Assembly: GCA_023212725.1 (NCBI GenBank)
Contig: JALBYF010000005.1
Location: 124,001-188,000 of the forward strand
Direction of reading: 5' to 3'
DNA length: 64,000 bases
Origin: Tranzscheliella williamsii
Taxonomy: Eukaryota > Basidiomycota > Ustilaginomycetes > Ustilaginales > Ustilaginaceae
Below are positions 49,230 through 57,866 of this stretch, piece after piece (position 1 is the first letter of the stretch; every line of letters starts with the position of its first letter). The notes beneath the pieces were generated by a model. It was not told where the DNA came from and did not search any database. It saw nothing but the letters and a program-made list of their open reading frames with translations. The translations under genes were made by a program, and so were the position numbers.

Positions 49230-50879
49230 GTTGGCGGCTCGTTCACCCGTACGGGGTATATTGTGCGAAGATACGCAAGGGCCGGGAAAGAAGGGGCGGA
49301 GGCAATGCAACGTTGCCACCGCTCTAGTCCTCGTTCATGGAGGTGGTAGACGAGCGACTTTGTGTGGATGATGTGACTTTGAGGCCTGAGAAAAGCAGGC
49401 TAGAAAGCTGAACGACGGGTCGAGGCTCAGCAGCAGCAACCCTGAAGGCTGTCGAGTAAGGTTGCGGGTGGCAAGGTAGATGATGTCGAAGGAGACCAAA
49501 GGAGCGAGGGAGACTAGGAACATGCCGAGACCAATGAACAGGGCAGCTCAATCACAGATCTCAGGGTCGCTGAGAAGAGCGAACGGCAAGAGATGCGTTG
49601 CGCAGGCGAGATGGAATAATAATGCAGCTTGACTGGGATGGGGAAAAGAAAGGCCCCGCTTGTGGCATGACAGACCGACATTCAATTCACACTTAACTTC
49701 CCTGTTGCCCGTTCAAGCTCAGCGGCGATTCGCATGTCTCTTGGAAATCTAACGGTGATTGACTACGTGATTATTATTCAATCGCTTGCAATCGAGCGAT
49801 CTGCGCCCTTCCGGCATTGGTGGAAACATAGATCGAAGCGAGCAAAAGGACCCTAAAAGGGTCGTCCACCACAAGTTGAGCGTTGAGCATGAGTGTAACG
49901 TGAATCGTATGATACCCCCTCCAAGGCCTTTCCCTGCCATCTTCACCCATCTGTCCTCTTACATCCTCGCTCACCCACTTAACATGTGAATGTGGATCGT
50001 CGTCAACACACATCACAGAAACGTGCAGGCTTGCTCAGCGATGCTCTGCTGGATGAGCCTGCTTTGACGAATGAGTAAACCGATGCAGCAGCTTGGTCTC
50101 CCTTTTCGAGGGCACTTACAGGCCAGACAGAAACAGACGCGTTTATCGTTATTGCCAGACGCGTGCAGCGCAGACGAGACATAGGCTGAGTGAGGGAGCG
50201 AGACAACGGTCAGCGACAGGGAGAAGTGCCAAGGCTTTGGAGAACCGCAGCTCTTGCAGTATTTTTCCTACAATGATGCGCTCACTATGCAGATCGACGC
50301 AAATTCCATCTCCGTCCAGTCCCAGCGCCGATCCGAAATTTCGTTCGTAATCACCGTCGAGATCGATCTCAAAGCAAATTAAGAACCAGGCCAGATACTC
50401 GCATACATTCAAATTCTATCTTTACGAACCATCGACCTGTAAACTGCTCTGGGACTTGCTCCATCCACTCCTGCTAAAGGGTTGTGATTTCGAATGTTCG
50501 CAACTTCGTGCTTCGGATGCAAGTAGGGATGTGATTGCCGCGATGCAAATTTCCGGACTCCGTACTCTTGCTCGACCCAGTCGCCGAAAGATGGCAGCTC
50601 GGATCTCCGCAACGGACAAGGGATTGGCAGCCGACTGCGAACCGCTGCACAATTATGCATCGCTTCATCCCACATCTCGACCCAAACCCCCGGCCTGTCT
50701 TGCTCAGCGCTGGCCGCTCCCAAAACGCCTGCTTCGTCGTGCAGCGTTGAGAGGCGGCTGCCGTTCCTGCTATCTAATCATATCAATGCGAACGGTTACC
50801 TAACAGCAAGACGAGAGCGTCAGGGTGTACAGCTGCAAGTCATTTCGTGATTCGCTACATGTAAGATCGCAATCTACAC
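49230..50879. other. Upstream region of the giant gene, no further gene seen
   Basis: About 1.65 kb containing the promoter and leader of the minus-strand gene. Short minus-strand frames such as 49335-49523 (62 codons) could be upstream ORFs in the leader. The rest up to the transposon-like element shows no protein-like frame. Confidence 0.4.
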
Positions 50880-50887
50880 GTGCGGGT

Positions 50888-50946
50888 GGGCGATGATATA
50901 TGGACCACACTTTTCCCTAGATGAACCACAATCTCCCGATGCGAAA
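50888..50946 (+). repeat. Left terminal inverted repeat of the MITE
   Basis: 59 bases pairing with 51198-51256; similarity continues imperfectly a few bases inward (AAAC-AA). Confidence 0.88.
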
Positions 50947-51197
50947 CCAAGAAAGAACCGGCTCTCTCGTGAGTCTGGAACCTCGGAATGGGAGCTGGTG
51001 ATGCGAAACTTGACCGCCTGGCGCACACTACTGACAAATCTGGGCCTGTTGCCCCGTCGCACATACAGGACTTCTCTCATCGTGTAGTACTCGAAGCACA
51101 ATACCAAGCCAATATTAAGTTTGTGATGCTCTGCTGCACCGCGAGTGGTCTCTTAAAAGACCACAGCGGTAGGTGAATATGTTAGATCAGCTTTTAG

Positions 51198-51256
51198 TTT
51201 TGCATCGGGAGATTGTGGTTCATCTAGGGAAAAGTGTGGTCCATATATCATTGCCC
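51198..51256 (-). repeat. Right terminal inverted repeat of the MITE
   Basis: Inverse complement of 50888-50946 with two mismatches, followed directly by the second copy of the GTGCGGGT duplication. Confidence 0.88.
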
Positions 51257-51460
51257 GTGCGGGTTAGTGCTGGACAAAATGGAATGTTACATCCTGGTTC
51301 TGTCTCGAAATTACATGGCGCGTGAACAGCGCTGGACGGGAGGGGGCCGAGCGTCGCCATAGCGATAGGCCAGCAAGGCAATAGTGCAACCGAGCTGCCA
51401 AAGACCTCATCAACGCTAGGCCCACTTGTGAGGAGGACCGAGCGTGGGCTGCTCATAAGG

Positions 51461-51467
51461 TATATAT
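51461..51467 (+). promoter_or_regulatory. TATA-like element
   Basis: TATATAT lies 72 bases before the ATG at 51539 and about 200 bases after the MITE's right border. Its position is right for a core promoter of the following small gene; activity is unproven. Confidence 0.35.
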
Positions 51468-51538
51468 GCTGCACATCTGAACGCCTGTCTTTGGGACTTT
51501 TCACAACCTGCTACTACCTTTGCCTCTTCGCCCACATC

Positions 51539-52390
51539 ATGCCCTCGCCATCCAACAAAGTGTCCAACTACGGGGTTCTGCAGCTGAAGCAATATCGACG
51601 TCAGGTGCGCATTGGCTATCGGAGCTTCTCGACCCAAACCTGCATCGTTAGCACCGTTTCGCCCGCGAACCTGCCACTCACGCGCGGGGGTTATCGACCA
51701 TGCCACGAATCGGCGACGTCTGGCTCGCACCCGGCGGCGAAAAAGCAGCAGCCAACTTGGCTATTGCGGCCTCGGCCGACGGCGGCTCGATGTGCTCCTG
51801 TTATTGCTCACCATCAACTCGATTCGCTTTTCGGCCAGCGTAAGGGCGCGGACGGATGGGCGCAAGCAGAGGAGACTGGGCTCGGCCCCCTTCATACGTG
51901 CGAGGCTACCGCCCAAGTCGAGCAGATAGCGCAGCTGACAAAAGCGTGCAGCCTGCTCGCGGAAGAGGTGCAGACGCTTGGTAGGGCGTTGCACGAGCGC
52001 CAACGAAAGCGCCGAGAGGCGAGCTTCGCCCTTCTCCGCCGGCTCGCCGGTTCCGCCGCGTCAGCCTACTCCCACACCGCACGCTGGCTGCGCCACGCCG
52101 TGCAGCACTCGCGCCGTGCGAGCGACAGCTCCGCCATGATCGCCTCCACCCCGTCACAGCGAGGCACGGCCATGGTACTGGCTGCCATGCTCGTCGGTGG
52201 CTGCCGCTACGTCGCCCCCGTCCTCACCGCTCTGACGTTTCCCTGGCTCCCAACCAGCAATGATCTGACGAATTTCTTCATCCACACGGCTTCGGTCCCG
52301 CTTCTGATCGCCATGAAGCCTAGCATGAGCAAAGCGCGTCGAGCTGATCGCACCAAAGACAAGCTGGCTCAGACTCGGCACGAGCACTAG
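51539..52390 (+). CDS. Unrecognised protein with predicted helical core and C-terminal membrane segment
   Basis: Model without introns: 283 residues beginning MPSPSNKVSNYGVLQLKQYRRQ. I recognise no family. Residues from about 140 are convincing: a helical, Gln/Glu/Arg-rich stretch (VEQIAQLTKACSLLAEEVQTL, ALHERQRKRREASFALLRRL), then a hydrophobic segment (GTAMVLAAMLVGGCRYVAPV) and another near the end. Residues 23-130 are Pro/Arg/Cys-rich and look non-coding; a CAG-GTGCGC donor directly after QYRRQ (51605) and an AG at 51838, giving a 234-nt stop-free intron that keeps the frame, is one possible splice. Exact structure is therefore uncertain. A TATA-like element lies upstream. It may be a lineage-specific membrane protein. 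Confidence 0.45.
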   Translation: MPSPSNKVSNYGVLQLKQYRRQVRIGYRSFSTQTCIVSTVSPANLPLTRGGYRPCHESATSGSHPAAKKQQPTWLLRPRPTAARCAPVIAHHQLDSLFGQRKGADGWAQAEETGLGPLHTCEATAQVEQIAQLTKACSLLAEEVQTLGRALHERQRKRREASFALLRRLAGSAASAYSHTARWLRHAVQHSRRASDSSAMIASTPSQRGTAMVLAAMLVGGCRYVAPVLTALTFPWLPTSNDLTNFFIHTASVPLLIAMKPSMSKARRADRTKDKLAQTRHEH

Positions 52391-52607
52391 GCCCAGCAGG
52401 CAACATCGCCCGTCGCTCTCCCCTTGCCCTGCCTTGAATGTCACTACCTATGCTCCAGCCGCTTCAGTCAGTTCAAGCCTTCCACCTTCCTGTTTGTTTC
52501 AAAAATGAAAACACAGCCTGATATGAGATTTCGGCTGGTATGTGCGACGCGTATCATCAATACGGGGCACGGCTTTGGCAGCGCCGGAAAGATGTTGGAG
52601 GAACGTC

Positions 52608-55600
52608 TCAGTTGGACTTGAGATTGCGCTGTTTTTCGGCGGCGTCGACGAGGCGTTGTGTCACGAAGAGGCCCTGTGTGTGGCGAGGGGGGGAGGGGTG
52701 AGCGTGGGGACGTAGTGGCGGGGTGGGGGGAAGGGAGATGCTTACCTTGCGTTTGCGGACGGCGTCCATGTACTTCTTGGCGACGTTTTCGCGCTCGCCC
52801 TTTTCGCCGAGGTCCTCGAGCTCCTCTTCGGTGCGGGGGACCCAGAAGGGGTCGAGGTCGAAGAGTTCGAAACTATGCGAGGAAGGAGGACGCGGGTCAG
52901 TATGGCGCTGGAAGAAGGTGCAGGGATGGAGGAAGGGTACGTACCCCTTGAAGATGAGCTGGGGGGAGGCAGCGCCGGAGGTGCGCTTGCGGATTTCGTC
53001 TGCGAAGCCGAACGATTCGACGACGGGGAGGAGGCTGGCGACGGTGAAGAAGCTGGTGCCCTCTTTCATCTCCTCGGAGGTGATCTTGCCGCGGCGCTTT
53101 GCGAGGACGGCGTGGACCTTGCCGAGCACGTCGGTGGCCGCCTGGATGTCGCACGCGTACATGGCGAGCATCAACCGCGGCGACCAATCCAGCAACCCCT
53201 GCCGACAGCTCTCGCGGAACGACGACATCAGCGGGCCCGCCACCGACGTCAGTGCCGTGGAGCCAGACGCGGCCGACGGCGCCAGCGCCACGCTCTCCAC
53301 AAAGAACGCAACCCCCTGCACCGGCTCGCCACACAGAGGCCCGGCCGACATGGCCATCTGAAACCCGCTGTGGATCGCCTCGTTGAGAGAAGGTAGGTTG
53401 ATTGCTACCTTTGCCTCCCCTGTCTCGGCGACGTTTAGCTGCTCGAGAGCACTCGAAAGCGTCTCTGCCGTGCTGCTGGCTGCCCCGTTGGAAAGCTGTG
53501 CCGGCGTGGCCATGCCCGACGACTGCTTTGTAGCAGCCCTGGACGGATCCGTTCGAACGCGCAGGCCTTGTCGCCCGCTACCTGTCCGATCCACCAGCAA
53601 ATTTGGCCCCACACGCCGGGGCCCGAACGAAACAATATTCTCGACCACCTCGCGCCAATCCTCGCCCGTCTTGTCCTGCCCAGCCTGCTCGAGCGCCTCC
53701 TGCAAAGCGTGCCAGAATCGATCGGCCTTGACAGTCTTACTAGCCTGCGAGCCAGCGGCATCCACCGCAGTGGTATCGCCTTCGTCCAGTGCATCGCTAC
53801 CGGCGTTGCTGCGGTTCTGAAGACGCCGAAGCGTCTCGGCGTTCGCCAGCAGAAACTCAACAACGGCTTTTGGCAAGGGGACAGCTCGGATCTGGTACGA
53901 CACGGCACCGTTGGCGACACTGCCGTTCATCGTACCGCGTGGCGCGCCATGCTCGTTCTTCGGGGGCGGCATCTCCGGTGCTCGGACGCACGTCTCCCGG
54001 AACGGCACCAACGGAGGCGACGCTTGGATCTCGCACTTGGCGAATCGTTCACGGAGATCCTTGAGGCAACGCTCCAAGTGCAGCTCCCCCGCTGTCAGGA
54101 TGACATGCTCGCCCGTGTCCTGTACTAGAGACTCTACGCATGGATCCGCCTGGTTGAGCAGTTTGAGCCCTTCGATCAGCTTGGGCATGTCCTGCGGATT
54201 GACGGGCTCCAGAGCGACGCGAACGATGGGCGCGGACAGCATGTTGACGCCGGACAGATTCACAAACGTGGACGCCGCCATGGCGGAGTCAATCGACGCA
54301 GGGTCCTGCGCCCGCTCGATGGAGTACGGCGGAACGATCGGAGGTGCACAGAGAGTCGCATTTCGCAGGACCTTTCCTTCCATACCTCGGATGGCAAAGA
54401 CATTGCCCGCCGGGACCTCCTGAACGGACAGCAGATCTCGACCCATGACCATGTACAGGGCTTCCAGCGGGAAAGCCTTGATATGTTTGGCATTGGACGG
54501 ATGCGAGGGGCCAAGCGCAGTGTTGTACTTGGGCAGGATGGCATACATCCATTGACCCACCTTGAGGGTGCCCGAGTAAAGACGTGCAAATCCAAGAACG
54601 ACCTCGTCGGCACCGTCCGCCTGTTCCTGTAGTCGGACGGCTTCAGCCGCCGCCTCGCGCTCCTGTTGCTCTTTCCATCGAGCTGCTCGCTGTGCTTCAG
54701 CTTCCTCGAGGCTCGTACCACTGGCCTCTGCTGCTTCGCTTGGGTCCGACGCAATCGAGGCTCCTGTCGCAGCTAGGGCAGCGCGGACAGCGTCTTGCTT
54801 TTCCTTGCTCTCCTTGGCGCGTTCCCTCATTTGATCCGCAGTGAGGGGGGCCTTTTTGCCTTCCGGCAGATCCTCCTTCCTGACGGCAAACATCTTGCTG
54901 ACGTATGCGATCCGATTCGCTTTTGGTCCGACCTCAGCGTTCATCAGATTCTCCTCGAGTTTATTCGTCGCTGTATAGGTACCTCGCTCAAAGTAGCTCA
55001 TGTCTGGATTGAGCATCATGGGGATCCGCTTGGCCTGCGCTTTGCTGGTGGCGGGGATGACGTAAATGATGGCGGAGAAAGCACAGCTTGCCAAGGGCAA
55101 CCACTGGCTGAAGATGGCTTTGATAAGCGTGCTGGGTTCCTTCGATTTGAGGTCTCGCGGATGCACCTTGAGGTTGAGGGAAGTTACGATCTTCTCGATC
55201 TTTTCCTGATCCCGATTTTCTACCACGGCATCGTACACTGACCAGATGTTCTCTAGAACAAACTGTACAAACATGGGTTTCAAGGGCCGCTTCTCCTTTT
55301 CTTTCTGCTTTTGGCTTAGTACACGCTTCGTCTTTGGGTCAAAGTAAAAGTCGCCCCACAGCACCTTGCGAAGCTTTTGCTCCTGTATGCCCATCTTTTT
55401 GGCGTAAAGCATCGCAAAACGCTCCAGTCTGAAAGCCCAATTGTCCATGGCCGAGGCAAAGATGACGTTGCCTTTGGACGGGTCAAAGTAGAGGTCCTCG
55501 TCATCGCGATCTTCGCGGCTCTCTTCCTCCTCGTCGTTGACGGTATTGGAGGCCGAAGCAGCGAGCGAGTCGTTTTGGGCTTGTTTGCGGGCAGCAATGC

Positions 55601-56222
55601 GCTTGTCGCGTTCTTCGTGCCATCGCTCGTCATCAACCATGCGCGCCGAGGCGAAAAAAGAGCCAATCACGGCATTGACCTGTTCAATGACCTGAATGAG
55701 ATGGTGATAGGCTTCATTCGGAGAGAGCTTGAGTTCTACGATGAGACGATCAACCTTATTCAGCACGAGGATCGGTTCCAGCCCGTCTTGCCAAGCCTGC
55801 CGAAGCACGGTGACGGTCTGCGCGCAGACGCCCTCCACCACATCAACAATAAGGAGTGCCCCATCGCAAAGCCTGGAAGCCGTAGAAACTTCGGATGAGA
55901 AATCAACGTGGCCGGGCGTGTCGATGAGATTGATCATGAAGTCCTGCACTGGCGGAAGATCGTCTGGGTTCCAGCCCTTGGTAGGATCGTGGACCCGCAT
56001 TTTGACAGAAAGGGAGACGGCGGAGGCCTCCATGGTAATTCCACGCTCCTGCTCATCTTCCCGAGAGTCCAGATAGCGGATCTGGCCGGCCATACGGGCC
56101 GAGATGATGTTGTTGGCCGCCAAAAGAGAATCCGCAAAGGACGACTTGCCATGGTCGACATGGCCGATCAAAGTGCAGCATCGGACGTTGTGGGAGCTGA
56201 ACCGCTTGCCACTGGACGCCAT
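52608..56222 (-). CDS. RIA1: Elongation factor-like GTPase EFL1 (60S ribosome maturation)
   Basis: Three-exon model on the minus strand: 56222-52945, 52872-52746, 52673-52608, with two 72-nt introns (GTACGT and GTAAGC donors). The 1,156-residue product starts with an EF-2-type G domain: P-loop GHVDHGKS (20-27), GITMEASAV, DTPGHVDF and NKVDRL. A charged insertion follows, then EF-2 domains II-V. Splicing restores the C-terminus from LIFKG straight to FELFDLDPFWVPRTEEELEDLGEKG and from RKRK to GLFVTQRLV, as in EFL1. With SDO1/SBDS it releases Tif6/eIF6 from cytoplasmic pre-60S subunits. Both introns are stop-free and in frame, so the unspliced frame (1,204 codons) also stays open. Confidence 0.95.
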   Translation of the reverse strand: MASSGKRFSSHNVRCCTLIGHVDHGKSSFADSLLAANNIISARMAGQIRYLDSREDEQERGITMEASAVSLSVKMRVHDPTKGWNPDDLPPVQDFMINLIDTPGHVDFSSEVSTASRLCDGALLIVDVVEGVCAQTVTVLRQAWQDGLEPILVLNKVDRLIVELKLSPNEAYHHLIQVIEQVNAVIGSFFASARMVDDERWHEERDKRIAARKQAQNDSLAASASNTVNDEEEESREDRDDEDLYFDPSKGNVIFASAMDNWAFRLERFAMLYAKKMGIQEQKLRKVLWGDFYFDPKTKRVLSQKQKEKEKRPLKPMFVQFVLENIWSVYDAVVENRDQEKIEKIVTSLNLKVHPRDLKSKEPSTLIKAIFSQWLPLASCAFSAIIYVIPATSKAQAKRIPMMLNPDMSYFERGTYTATNKLEENLMNAEVGPKANRIAYVSKMFAVRKEDLPEGKKAPLTADQMRERAKESKEKQDAVRAALAATGASIASDPSEAAEASGTSLEEAEAQRAARWKEQQEREAAAEAVRLQEQADGADEVVLGFARLYSGTLKVGQWMYAILPKYNTALGPSHPSNAKHIKAFPLEALYMVMGRDLLSVQEVPAGNVFAIRGMEGKVLRNATLCAPPIVPPYSIERAQDPASIDSAMAASTFVNLSGVNMLSAPIVRVALEPVNPQDMPKLIEGLKLLNQADPCVESLVQDTGEHVILTAGELHLERCLKDLRERFAKCEIQASPPLVPFRETCVRAPEMPPPKNEHGAPRGTMNGSVANGAVSYQIRAVPLPKAVVEFLLANAETLRRLQNRSNAGSDALDEGDTTAVDAAGSQASKTVKADRFWHALQEALEQAGQDKTGEDWREVVENIVSFGPRRVGPNLLVDRTGSGRQGLRVRTDPSRAATKQSSGMATPAQLSNGAASSTAETLSSALEQLNVAETGEAKVAINLPSLNEAIHSGFQMAMSAGPLCGEPVQGVAFFVESVALAPSAASGSTALTSVAGPLMSSFRESCRQGLLDWSPRLMLAMYACDIQAATDVLGKVHAVLAKRRGKITSEEMKEGTSFFTVASLLPVVESFGFADEIRKRTSGAASPQLIFKGYVPFLHPCTFFQRHTDPRPPSSHSFELFDLDPFWVPRTEEELEDLGEKGERENVAKKYMDAVRKRKVSISLPPTPPLRPHAHPSPPRHTQGLFVTQRLVDAAEKQRNLKSN

Positions 56223-56576
56223 AATGAGCGATGCTAGGCGCTGAACAGCGCTGAAAGATCCGGACGAGGCGAGATCGATTGATGGAGCGAAAGAAAGGCT
56301 GAGCGAAGGCTGAGTTCTGCATTGAAATAAGAAGAAAGGTTTGGGTTTGGCATGAGAGTGGAGGAAGCCCCGATCCAGATTTGCTGGCTGGGGCAGTTAC
56401 TCGTCGGGTGCCCGATCCTACGTATCATTCTCTGCAACTCGGAATTCGGAACATACCAATCCAAGCAAAGCACCTACATTCTCTACTCGAAGCCTTTCTT
56501 CCTGTCATCGTCCCTATCCCTACTTTCTGTCATCTCCCTACTCCTCCTTTCTGTGGGCCGAAGCAGGCCAAGCAAC
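56223..56576. promoter_or_regulatory. Divergent promoter, EFL1 / SNRNP40
   Basis: 354 bases between start codons, C/T-rich on the SNRNP40 side. The longer frame upstream of SNRNP40 here is leader sequence. Confidence 0.45.
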
Positions 56577-57698
56577 ATGGCGGAAAAGCGCAAGTCCTCG
56601 CCGCCTCTGTCGTACCGGGATTCTTCTCTGATTAAACGGCAGAGGCAAGACGGCGATGATGGCGAGGGACAGGGGCAAATGGTTATTGCATCCTCGAAGG
56701 ACGGAAACAACAAGGGTCTGATCCGATCCGTCAAACGCACCTCCTCGCTATCTCATCCGATATTGGGGCTGACAGGAGCTCACACAGCCGAGGTCCTCGA
56801 CGTCAGGTTCTCTCCAGACGGAACGAAGCTGGCGGCCTGCTCTGCCGACCGCAGCATCTCGCTCTGGAGTGTGTACGGGGAGAGCTCCAACATCGGCCAG
56901 CTCAAAGGCCACGCCAAAGCGGTCACGTGCTTAGCGTTCAGCAGCACCCTGCCCGACACTCTCTACTCGGGGTCAGCGGACGGAACGGTTATTGCTTGGA
57001 ACACTAGAACGGGCGAGAAGATTCGTCGTCTGCGCGGACATCGAGCCATCGTCAACAGCATCGCCGTAACCCGGGGCGGTTCCGAGATTCTTGTTTCCGG
57101 CTCTGACGACGGGAAGGTCATGCTCTGGGGCCCCGAGAGCAAGGACCCTCTGGACATCCTCCCCGTCGGCTACCCCGTCACGGCAGTGGCCTTCTCCGAT
57201 GACGCTAGCCAGGTGTACGTGGGGGGCATCGATAATGATATTCACATCTACGACATGACGAGGAAGACGATCGTCTTCTCGCTCAGAGGCCACACGGATA
57301 CGATTGCCTCTGTGACACTGTCGCCGTCAGGCTCGTATTTGCTCTCGGCCTCGTTCGACGACACGCTGCGCATATGGGATGTGCGTCCGTTTGCGCCAGA
57401 ACCGCCGCCGGGGGCCGAGCCGGCGAATCCTAGGCTATACAGGACGCTCAGGGGCACCACTTTCGGCGGCTTCGAGAACCTCCTGGTCAAGGCGGGCTGG
57501 AGCAGCGACGGCGAGAAGGTGGCTGCGGGCGGCACGGACAGGACGTGCACCGTCTGGGACGTCGAGAGCTCCAAGATCCTCTACAAGCTGCCGGGCCACA
57601 AGGGCACCTGCACTGCCGCCACCATGCATCCGCGCGAGCCCGTCATCGCATCGTCTTCGACCGACATGACCGTGCTCCTCGGCGAGATCGACCCGTGA
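56577..57698 (+). CDS. SNRNP40: U5 snRNP 40 kDa WD40 protein
   Basis: 373 residues, close to human SNRNP40 (357) and fission yeast Spf38. The N-terminus is basic (KRKSSPPLSYRDSSLIKRQRQ), then seven WD40 repeats form a propeller: LTGAHTAEVLDVRFSPDGTKLAACSADRSISLW is the first, with GH and WD/LW dipeptides recurring (LKGHAKAVTCLAF, LRGHRAIVNSIAV, LRGHTDTIASVTL, LPGHKGTCTAATM). The characteristic TTFGGFENLLVKAGWSSDGEKVAAGGTDRT stretch near repeat 6 identifies SNRNP40. It is part of the U5 snRNP and the activated spliceosome. The frame extends upstream without a matching sequence, and the ATG at 56577 (MAEKRKSS) is used. The fourth Met-rich leader shadow is ignored. Confidence 0.95.
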   Translation: MAEKRKSSPPLSYRDSSLIKRQRQDGDDGEGQGQMVIASSKDGNNKGLIRSVKRTSSLSHPILGLTGAHTAEVLDVRFSPDGTKLAACSADRSISLWSVYGESSNIGQLKGHAKAVTCLAFSSTLPDTLYSGSADGTVIAWNTRTGEKIRRLRGHRAIVNSIAVTRGGSEILVSGSDDGKVMLWGPESKDPLDILPVGYPVTAVAFSDDASQVYVGGIDNDIHIYDMTRKTIVFSLRGHTDTIASVTLSPSGSYLLSASFDDTLRIWDVRPFAPEPPPGAEPANPRLYRTLRGTTFGGFENLLVKAGWSSDGEKVAAGGTDRTCTVWDVESSKILYKLPGHKGTCTAATMHPREPVIASSSTDMTVLLGEIDP

Positions 57699-57866
57699 CC
57701 TTGCGTCGCTCCGCCGTGCTTGGCGGATGCCCTGGCGCGGCCGCATGCGTCGCCCCGAAACGTTGGCCGCTGCTGTCTCCCTTCCACCTTGCCTGCCCCG
57801 CAAGACGCAGCTGTATCACTAGCTCGCATTTCATCTAGACTGTACGTCTGCGGCATTCTTACCGCC

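Larger units (their letters stand above)
50880..51264. mobile_element. 369-bp non-autonomous DNA transposon (MITE) with 59-bp TIRs and 8-bp TSD
   Basis: The arms 50888-50946 and 51198-51256 are inverse complements over 59 bases with two mismatches, including a perfect 50-base core (left arm from 50893, starting ATGATATATGGACC; mirrored in 51203-51251). The outermost bases are GGGC and GCCC. Immediately outside both arms is GTGCGGGT (50880-50887 and 51257-51264), an 8-bp direct repeat that reads as a target-site duplication; one more C matches if the right border is shifted. The 251-base interior has no coding capacity but holds a hairpin at 51139-51169 (GTGGTCT stem). Long TIRs with 8-9 bp duplication fit Mutator-like or hAT-type elements mobilised in trans. 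The near-identity of the arms suggests recent activity. Confidence 0.85.

Noticed and set aside
49335..49523. Separate small gene upstream of the giant gene
   Set aside because: 62 codons without motif; more likely an upstream ORF in the leader or chance.
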